A stretch of DNA of 64,000 bases. It comes from Natronohydrobacter thiooxidans. Its GTDB lineage: Bacteria > Pseudomonadota > Alphaproteobacteria > Rhodobacterales > Rhodobacteraceae. The notes under the pieces were generated by a model. That model made no database searches and was not told where the DNA came from. It saw only the letters and a program-made list of their open reading frames with translations. Location: the NCBI RefSeq assembly GCF_001884735.1, contig NZ_MJAP01000034.1, positions 62,001 through 126,000 on the forward strand. Reading direction: 5' to 3'. Numbering within the stretch: position 1 is the first letter of the stretch; every line of letters starts with the position of its first letter. Of the stretch, positions 58,429-64,000 are shown in pieces. A program made the translations under genes and the position numbers.

Positions 58429-59205
58429 ATGCTGATCCCCATTCGCGACCATAACCCCTCGGACAAGCGCCCCTATGTCACCTGGGCGCTGCTGGCGGCG
58501 AATGTGGTGATCTTCGCGCTCTATCTGCCGCTGTTCAGCGATGATTTCGCGCTGATGCATTTCTTTTACGACTGGGGCATGCTGCCTGCGCGGCTCAGCG
58601 CCGGGCAGGGATATGAGACGCTGATTTCGCATCAGTTCCTGCATGGCGACCTGTTTCATCTGGGTGCCAACATGCTGTTTCTGTGGATTTTCGGGGATAA
58701 TATGGAAGAGGTCTGGGGCCACTGGAAATTCCTTGGCTTCTATCTTCTCTGTGGTCTTGCGGCGGCGGGGCTGCAATACGCGACCGAGCCCGGTTCGACG
58801 ATTCCGATGGTCGGGGCATCCGGGGCGATTGCCGGGGTTCTGGGCGGCTATTTCCTGTTCTACCCGCGCGCCCGCGTCGATATGTTCCTGTTTCTGATCG
58901 TGATTTTCCGTATCATCCCGGTCCCCGCCTGGCTGGTGCTGGGAAGTTGGTTCGTGCTGCAGCTTCTGGGCGGGATTGGCGGGGCCATCGAGGGGGATGG
59001 CGTGGCCTATTGGGCGCATGCGGGGGGCTTTGTCGCGGGCGTGCTTTTCTGCCTGCCGCTCTGGCTGCGGCTGGGGGGACGCAGCTTCTGGGAGAAGTGC
59101 CACGGTACCCCACCGCATGAGGAAGCGCGCTACCGTTTCGTGAAAACCAGCGTGCCTGCAGCGGGAAAAAAGAAAGGGGTCAGGTTCAATCCCTGGCGGC
59201 GCTGA
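58429..59205 (+). CDS. Rhomboid family intramembrane serine protease
   Basis: A 258-residue membrane protease with about six helices. The catalytic Ser131 is in VGASGAIAGVLGGYFLFYPRARV and the catalytic His197 in YWAHAGGFVAGVLF. HQFLHGDLFHLGANMLFLWIFGDNMEEVWGHWKF carries the conserved His-Asn region. It cuts transmembrane segments of membrane proteins. Residues after the last helix form a basic tail (AAGKKKGVRFNPWRR). Start ATG 58429. Confidence 0.92.
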   Translation: MLIPIRDHNPSDKRPYVTWALLAANVVIFALYLPLFSDDFALMHFFYDWGMLPARLSAGQGYETLISHQFLHGDLFHLGANMLFLWIFGDNMEEVWGHWKFLGFYLLCGLAAAGLQYATEPGSTIPMVGASGAIAGVLGGYFLFYPRARVDMFLFLIVIFRIIPVPAWLVLGSWFVLQLLGGIGGAIEGDGVAYWAHAGGFVAGVLFCLPLWLRLGGRSFWEKCHGTPPHEEARYRFVKTSVPAAGKKKGVRFNPWRR

Positions 59206-59378
59206 GCGGGCGCAGGCGCGCTGTAACAGTTGCGCAACATGGGTCTGAAAAGCCACGCGTCCGGAGTGATCCTGACTGTGCCGGGCTGCGCGACTGTGCT
59301 ATTCACACGGAGTTGAATTTTGATGCTCCGGTTTCTGTATTCCACTGATCGTTCTCCACTCATTTCGGGAACCCTGTC

Positions 59379-59849
59379 GTGATCCTGCGTCTTGCTCTGG
59401 CGTTATTCCTCGGCCTTGCCGGTAGTGTTGCTGTTGCGGACTCTCCGCGTGTGATTGCAAGTCTGGGGCAGCAGATGACAACCAACGACCCTGAAGCCTA
59501 TCTACGCTACATGGGCGCGCCGCTGCTCTATGGGGTGCAGCCTGTTCTGGGGCTGTCGGTCGCCGCGAACGGCGCGGGCTGGATCGGGGCCGGGGCGGCC
59601 TATACTTACCGGCCGGAGATGCAGGGGCTGTTCCTGCGCGTCAGTTCGATGGCGGGGTTGTATCGCAAGGGGGCGGGCAAGGATCTGCACGGTCCCGTCC
59701 AGTTCCGCACAGCGCTTGATCTGGGGATCACGCAGCCCAATGGCATGGAATACGGCATTGGCGCGGATCATCGCTCCAGTGCGCGGATCTACCAGCCCAA
59801 TCCGGGGCTCAATACGCTCTATCTGTTTGCGTCGGTGCCCTTGCGCTGA
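59379..59849 (+). CDS. Small secreted beta-barrel-like protein, distantly PagL-like
   Basis: A 156-residue protein with a signal peptide (MILRLALALFLGLAGSVAVA) and alternating-residue stretches suggesting outer-membrane beta strands. The C-terminal GIGADHRSSARIYQPNPGLNTLYLFASVPLR resembles the His-Ser region of PagL-type lipid A deacylases (HxSNAGI.xPNxGxN), which suggests but does not prove that activity. The start is GTG 59379 with GGGA upstream, so it is uncertain. The 173 bp before it hold nothing I can name. Confidence 0.62.
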   Translation: MILRLALALFLGLAGSVAVADSPRVIASLGQQMTTNDPEAYLRYMGAPLLYGVQPVLGLSVAANGAGWIGAGAAYTYRPEMQGLFLRVSSMAGLYRKGAGKDLHGPVQFRTALDLGITQPNGMEYGIGADHRSSARIYQPNPGLNTLYLFASVPLR

Positions 59850-59857
59850 TCGGCGCG

Positions 59858-60958
59858 TCAGCTCAGCGGCACCACGCAGTCACAGATGCGCAGCCGCACC
59901 CGCGCGCCGACATCGATCATGGCGCCGGCCCCGGAAATCACCAGCATGCAGCGCTCGCCCTCCTGCACCCAGTAAAGCTGGTCATGGCCGCGGAATTCGC
60001 GCCCCACGACCGAGGCCGGGCCCTCGGGATCGGGTTCGAGCATGATCTGCTCGGGCCGCACGGACAGCGACACCGCGCCATTGGCCGCGCGTGACAGCGG
60101 CAGGGTGCCGAATTCGGTCTTGACCTCCATCCCCGAGGCGGTGCCGGTCAGGATATTCGAGCGCCCCATGAAAGAGGCCACGAAAGCCGAAACCGGGTTG
60201 CGGTAAATCTCGTCCGGGGTGCCGATCTGCAGCACGCGCCCCTTTTCCATCACCGCGATCCGGTCGGCGACGGCCATGGCCTCTTCCTGATCATGGGTGA
60301 CAAGGATCGCGGCGGATCCGGCTTCTTTCAGCAATTTGCGCACTTCCTGCCGGGTTTCGACCCGCATGGCGGCGTCGAGATTCGAGAAGGGCTCATCCAG
60401 CAGCACCAGCGGCGGGGCAACGGCCAGCGTGCGCGCCAAGGCCACGCGCTGTTGCTGCCCGCCTGACAACTCATGCGGTTTGCGCGCGCCAAGCGCCTCC
60501 AGCCCGACCAGCGCCAGCATGTCGCGGGCGCGGGATTCGGCCTGAGCGCGGGGCAGTTTGCGCAGGCCGAATTTCACATTGTCGAGCACATTCAGATGCG
60601 GAAACAGCGCATAATCCTGAAACACGAAACCGATGCCGCGCGCTTCGGGGGGCAGGTGGGTGATATCGCGCCCGCGGAGCGTGATGCGGCCTTCATCCGG
60701 GGTTTCAAACCCGCCGATCATGCGCAGCGTCGTGGTCTTGCCGCAGCCTGACGGGCCCAGCAGTGCCAGCATCTCGCCTTCGCCCAGATCGATGCTCACG
60801 CGCTCGACGGCGGCGGACTCGCCCTTGGCAAAGGATTTGCGCAGGCGTTCCACGCTCAGAAGCGTCTTTTTCGGTTTGACCCGATAGCCCAGCGGCGAGG
60901 CTTCGGCGGGCATCTTGAATGAGAGGGTCTTGGGCAGGTTTGGCATTTCATCCTTCAT
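59858..60958 (-). CDS. Iron(III) ABC transporter ATPase
   Basis: A 366-residue ABC ATPase of the FbpC/CUT1-like type. It has Walker A GPSGCGKTTTLRM, Q-loop FVFQDYALFPHLNV, signature LSGGQQQRVALARTLA, Walker B LVLLDEPFSNLD and H-loop THDQEEAM. A C-terminal TOBE-like regulatory domain (VSLSVRPEQIMLEPD, LRICDCVVPLS) follows. It energises the permease encoded 6 bp upstream in the same operon. The start is ATG 60958; the first 35 residues are not conserved, so ATG 60946 is possible. Confidence 0.92.
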   Translation of the reverse strand: MKDEMPNLPKTLSFKMPAEASPLGYRVKPKKTLLSVERLRKSFAKGESAAVERVSIDLGEGEMLALLGPSGCGKTTTLRMIGGFETPDEGRITLRGRDITHLPPEARGIGFVFQDYALFPHLNVLDNVKFGLRKLPRAQAESRARDMLALVGLEALGARKPHELSGGQQQRVALARTLAVAPPLVLLDEPFSNLDAAMRVETRQEVRKLLKEAGSAAILVTHDQEEAMAVADRIAVMEKGRVLQIGTPDEIYRNPVSAFVASFMGRSNILTGTASGMEVKTEFGTLPLSRAANGAVSLSVRPEQIMLEPDPEGPASVVGREFRGHDQLYWVQEGERCMLVISGAGAMIDVGARVRLRICDCVVPLS

Positions 60959-60964
60959 CGCGCG

Positions 60965-62563
60965 CTATCCGCCCTTCTTGTCATGGCGCAAAACGACGCC
61001 CACGAAAAGGGCCGAAAAGCCCATGATCGCGGCGGCATAGGGGGCGGCCTCCATCAGCATGCCCTCGGAGGTGCGCGAGAACATGGTGATCGAGAGAGGG
61101 CGGAACCCGGTCGGCGCGAGCAGGAAGGCGATGGGCAATTCCTTCATGGCGATGACGAAAACCAGCACCATGCCCGCGATGACACCGGGGCGGATCGTGG
61201 GCAAGGTGACGCGGGCGAAGACCGAGAAGGGGCCATGCCCCAGCGCGCGCGCGGCTTCCTCGACCGAAGGTCGCGCCTGATAGAGCGCGGAACGGATCGG
61301 GCCGAGCGCGAGCGCGAGGAAGCTGAGCGCATAGACCGTCACCAGCAGGAGTTGCGTCTGATAGAGGAAGCGTGCAGCGTTGAGCGAGAAGAAGACGAAG
61401 GCCAGCGCAAAGGCCAGCGCGGGCACGGCATAGCCGACAAAGGCCAGCCGGTTGATGAAGGTCGAAAGCTTCGAGGGGTAGCGCACGGCCAGCACCGCGA
61501 CCGGCAGGGCCATGGCCGCCGCCATCAGGGCAGCAGGGACCGCGACCGATAGCGATTGCGAAAAGGCGCGGATCAGCGCGGGCAGCACGGCAGGCAGGTC
61601 ATCCAGCCGCACCATCCAGAAGCTGAGCACCGCGACTGGCAGCCCGATTGAGGCGAGCACCACGACCCCGACGAAGCCCCAGCCCAAGGCTTGCCCCAGC
61701 GGCCCGAGGGTCAGCCTGCGCCGCCCGATCCCGGTGCCCGATCCGGTGCGCGCGTAATGCGCGCCTTCGCGCAACCGGCTTTCCCACCAGACCACGGACA
61801 GGGCGATGGCAATCAGGATCAGCGCCAGCCACGCGGCATAGACCCGATCAAACGCGGCGGAATACTGGATATAGATGGCGTAGCTGAACGCCTCGTAGCG
61901 CATCAATGCGACCGCGCCGAAATCGCCGATGACATAAAGCCCCACGACCAGCCAGCCCGCCATCAGCGCGGGCATCAGATGGGGCAGGGTGACGCGGGTG
62001 AAGACCTCGCGCGGGGTGGCGCCCAATGCGCGGGCGGCTTCTTCCAGTGATTGGTCGAAACCGGAAAACCCGGCGCGCAGGTTCAGATAGATATAGGGGA
62101 ATGTATAGAGCGAGAGCGCCAGCGTCGCCCCCAGCAGCCCGTCGATGCGCGGCAGCGTATAGTCAAAGACCTGCGCCATGAAGCCCGACCGCCCCGAGAG
62201 GCCCAGAAGCGCATAGGCCATCACATAGCCCGGTGTCGCGAGCGGGATCACCGCGAGCAGGTTGACCAGCCTGCGCCCGCGCAGATCGGTGCGGCTGACG
62301 AGCCAGGCCAGCGGCAAGGCGATGGCGGTCGACAGCGCCAGCACAGAGGCGACCAGCAGGGCCGTGTTCCACAAGAGCATCCGCGTGCGCGGGCGCAGGA
62401 TCAGCGATTGCACGGTGGCGAAATCGGCCTCGAAGGCGCGCAGTGCCAGCCAGATCAGCGGCAAGAGCATCAGCGCGCCGATGGCAAGGCCAATGGCGGA
62501 AAAGATGAGACGGGCCGCCGGGATGCGGCGGCCCATCGGCAGGATTTGGGTCAGCGTGCTCAC
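60965..62563 (-). CDS. Iron(III) ABC transporter permease, fused two-domain
   Basis: A 532-residue FbpB-type permease carrying two BPD_transp_1 halves, with about twelve helices. The two EAA loops are seen in SLEEAARALGATPREVFTRVTLPHLMPALMAGWLVV and SVEEAARALGHGPFSVFARVTLPTIRPGVIAGMVLV. Fused permeases are standard for ferric iron importers. It overlaps the binding-protein gene by 4 bp (ATGA) and is 6 bp before the ATPase gene. Confidence 0.93.
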   Translation of the reverse strand: MSTLTQILPMGRRIPAARLIFSAIGLAIGALMLLPLIWLALRAFEADFATVQSLILRPRTRMLLWNTALLVASVLALSTAIALPLAWLVSRTDLRGRRLVNLLAVIPLATPGYVMAYALLGLSGRSGFMAQVFDYTLPRIDGLLGATLALSLYTFPYIYLNLRAGFSGFDQSLEEAARALGATPREVFTRVTLPHLMPALMAGWLVVGLYVIGDFGAVALMRYEAFSYAIYIQYSAAFDRVYAAWLALILIAIALSVVWWESRLREGAHYARTGSGTGIGRRRLTLGPLGQALGWGFVGVVVLASIGLPVAVLSFWMVRLDDLPAVLPALIRAFSQSLSVAVPAALMAAAMALPVAVLAVRYPSKLSTFINRLAFVGYAVPALAFALAFVFFSLNAARFLYQTQLLLVTVYALSFLALALGPIRSALYQARPSVEEAARALGHGPFSVFARVTLPTIRPGVIAGMVLVFVIAMKELPIAFLLAPTGFRPLSITMFSRTSEGMLMEAAPYAAAIMGFSALFVGVVLRHDKKGG

Positions 62564-63546
62564 AGCACCCCGAGATCGCGCAGCATCTGCAACGTTCCTT
62601 CAAGATCGGTCAGGGTGTTCAGATCAACTTGCGGCGCTGCGGTCAAGACCTGCTCCATGTTCAGCATCCGCCCCGTCGGAATTGTCGCACCCGGCACGAC
62701 CTCGAATTCCTGCACATCCGAGACGAAGAATTGCTGCGCCTTGGGCGAAAGCAGGAACTCGACGAATTGCACGGCCTCGTCGCTATGGCCGGAGCTGTTC
62801 AGCACGCCCACAGCGGCGACCAGAAGCAGGTTGCCGATATCGCCATCGTCAAACAGCGCCTGATCGACCGGGGCTTCGGCATCGCGCGAGAGGGCGCGGC
62901 TGACATAATAGTTGTTGGTGATGCCGATATCGCCTTCGCCGTCCAGGATGGACTGGACAATGGCCGTGTTGTTGCGCACGGCAATCGGTTCATTGGCGAT
63001 CAGGGCTTCAAGGAAGGCGCGGGTCTCCTCCTCGCCGATGACCGCACGCATGGCGGTCAGATGGCCATGCAGCGCGCCATTGGTGGGGGCCCAGACCACG
63101 CGGCCCTTCCATTCGGGCGCGGTCAGATCGAAGATCGAGCCGGGCAGCTCGTCATCGCTTACACGGTCGGTTGCGCGGGCCATGATCCGGCCCCGGCCCG
63201 AAGTGGCGACCCAGCGGTTCTCCGCGTCGCGATAGGCGGCCGGGACCGAGCCCACAACCGCTTCGGGCAGCGATTGCATCAGTTCCGCGACGGCGCCCAG
63301 CGCGGTCGCATCCTGCGCCCAGTACAGGTCTGCGGGCGAGGCATCGCCTTCTTCCTGCAGTAGCACGGCCAGTTCGGCAGTGCCCGCATAGCGGACATTC
63401 ACAGTGATCCCGGTCTGGGCGGTGAAGGCTTCGATGATCGGCGCGACCAGCGGTTCACCACGGCCGGAATAGAGGGTCAGATCTGCCAGTGTCGGCGTCG
63501 CGGCAAAGGCGGCCAGTGCAAAGACAGAGTTGCGAAGAAAGCTCAT
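62560..63546 (-). CDS. Iron(III) ABC transporter periplasmic binding protein
   Basis: A 328-residue FbpA/FutA-type protein. A signal peptide (MSFLRNSVFALAAFAATPTLA) is followed by DLTLYSGRGEPLVAPIIEAFTAQTGITVNVRYAGTAELAVLLQEEG and SGRGRIMARA. The tandem tyrosine iron-binding motif is seen as ITNNYYVSRAL. It binds ferric ion in the periplasm. It is the first gene of the operon, about 100 bp downstream of a promoter with an operator-like palindrome. Confidence 0.92.
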   Translation of the reverse strand: MSFLRNSVFALAAFAATPTLADLTLYSGRGEPLVAPIIEAFTAQTGITVNVRYAGTAELAVLLQEEGDASPADLYWAQDATALGAVAELMQSLPEAVVGSVPAAYRDAENRWVATSGRGRIMARATDRVSDDELPGSIFDLTAPEWKGRVVWAPTNGALHGHLTAMRAVIGEEETRAFLEALIANEPIAVRNNTAIVQSILDGEGDIGITNNYYVSRALSRDAEAPVDQALFDDGDIGNLLLVAAVGVLNSSGHSDEAVQFVEFLLSPKAQQFFVSDVQEFEVVPGATIPTGRMLNMEQVLTAAPQVDLNTLTDLEGTLQMLRDLGVL

Positions 63547-63642
63547 GGTGTCACCCCTTGGGACAGTTTCAGATCCATGCAGGAACAGGATCCCGGTACC
63601 GCGCGCCTGCGCTTCCCTTTCGCAGTGGCCTGCTCAATTCCT

Positions 63643-63664
63643 ACTGATACGGTCAGTTATTATA
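63643..63664 (-). promoter_or_regulatory. Promoter and operator-like palindrome of the iron importer operon
   Basis: On the minus strand a consensus -10 TATAAT (63659-63664) is immediately followed by the perfect inverted repeat ACTGA-N5-TCAGT (63643-63657). This position, at or near the transcription start, suits a repressor, as expected for an iron-responsive regulator of the Fur, RirA or Irr classes. The match to a known box cannot be confirmed here. A -35 candidate TTGTTG lies 15-17 bases upstream. Confidence 0.6.
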
Positions 63665-63772
63665 CCCGAGTGGTTTCGTCAACAACCTTTGCGCAGGAAA
63701 TGACGCGTGGATGGGGATTGCCGATCCGGCTGCGCTTCGCGCATAGTGCGGGCAGAACAGGTGAGGCAAGGC

Positions 63773-64000
63773 ATGACACATCCCCGCAATCCCGGCACAA
63801 GGCTGGACACAAGCGTCTTCACCCGCGTCAACCGTCCTGCAAGCGAGCGCCGGGCGGCATCGCTGGTGACACGGCGGTCACTGAAAGGCGCGCATCAGGC
63901 GGCGTGGCTGCTGAACGCGATTGCCTGCATGGATCTGACGACGCTCGCGGGCGATGACACGCCGGACCGGGTGCGCCGTCTCTGCGCCAAGGCGCGGCGG
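63773..64000 (+). CDS. deoC: Deoxyribose-phosphate aldolase, N-terminal part (partial)
   Basis: The first 76 codons of a gene running off the window. RPASERRAASLVTRRSLKGAHQAAWLLNAIACMDLTTLAGDDTPDRVRRLCAKARR matches the N-terminus of the longer alphaproteobacterial DeoC type, with the DLTTL..DDT stretch at the active-site entry. The enzyme splits deoxyribose-5-phosphate into glyceraldehyde-3-phosphate and acetaldehyde. GTGAGGCAAGGC precedes ATG 63773. Catalytic lysines lie beyond the window. Confidence 0.82.
   Translation, partial: MTHPRNPGTRLDTSVFTRVNRPASERRAASLVTRRSLKGAHQAAWLLNAIACMDLTTLAGDDTPDRVRRLCAKARR

Overview
The window is a contiguous chromosomal segment of a high-GC alphaproteobacterium, most likely Rhodobacteraceae (Rhodobacterales). 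The protein types and local gene orders point there: ppdK next to a SleB-type hydrolase, folB-folP-glmM, ppiD-trpE, ddl-ftsQ-ftsA-ftsZ, an atpHAGDC operon without F0 genes, and a gcvTHP operon behind a tandem glycine riboswitch. I cannot name the species. There are no rRNA, tRNA, IS, phage or CRISPR features that I can support.

Layout. 1-5370: the ppdK tail, a cell-wall hydrolase, folB-folP-glmM and a small secreted glycine-rich protein. That small gene is followed by a second copy of the last 89 bp of glmM. 5550-10324: a palindromic repeat, the glycine riboswitch and gcvT-gcvH-gcvP. 10536-18980: a PAP2 phosphatase meeting trpE-ppiD head-on, an aminotransferase divergent from rlmJ, then rpsA with a structured leader and strong terminator. 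19039-24769: a five-gene peptide-type ABC importer. 24793-33154: an aldehyde dehydrogenase and a PQQ-dependent alcohol oxidation accessory cluster (ABC exporter, beta-propeller, binding proteins, cupredoxin, cytochrome c-550), without the quinoprotein dehydrogenase. 33165-38352: a repeat, gltX, an AsmA protein, an unrecognised lower-GC gene and a cupin. 38399-44834: murB-ddl-ftsQ-ftsA-ftsZ. 44859-49064: SDR, L,D-transpeptidase, nrdR-ribD, tadA and a ceramidase-like membrane enzyme. 49117-53953: atpHAGDC on the minus strand. 54231-59849: a methyltransferase divergent from gloB, clpA, a rhomboid protease and a small outer-membrane-type protein. 59858-63664: an iron(III) ABC importer operon with an operator-like palindrome at its promoter. 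63773-64000: the start of deoC.

The most interesting signal is regulatory. A 25-bp dyad of the form GACCNNNGTC-N5-GACNNNGGTC, or a degenerate version, lies upstream of the aldehyde dehydrogenase, between the divergent PQQ-associated operons, and upstream of the cytochrome/binding-protein operon. In four promoter directions it lies 25-26 bp from a -10-like element. This suggests one activator for an alcohol/aldehyde oxidation regulon whose dehydrogenase lies elsewhere. The second signal is the glmM 3'-end duplication, whose five differences are all synonymous. That indicates a tail from a diverged, functional glmM and a recombination event that brought in the small secreted-protein gene.
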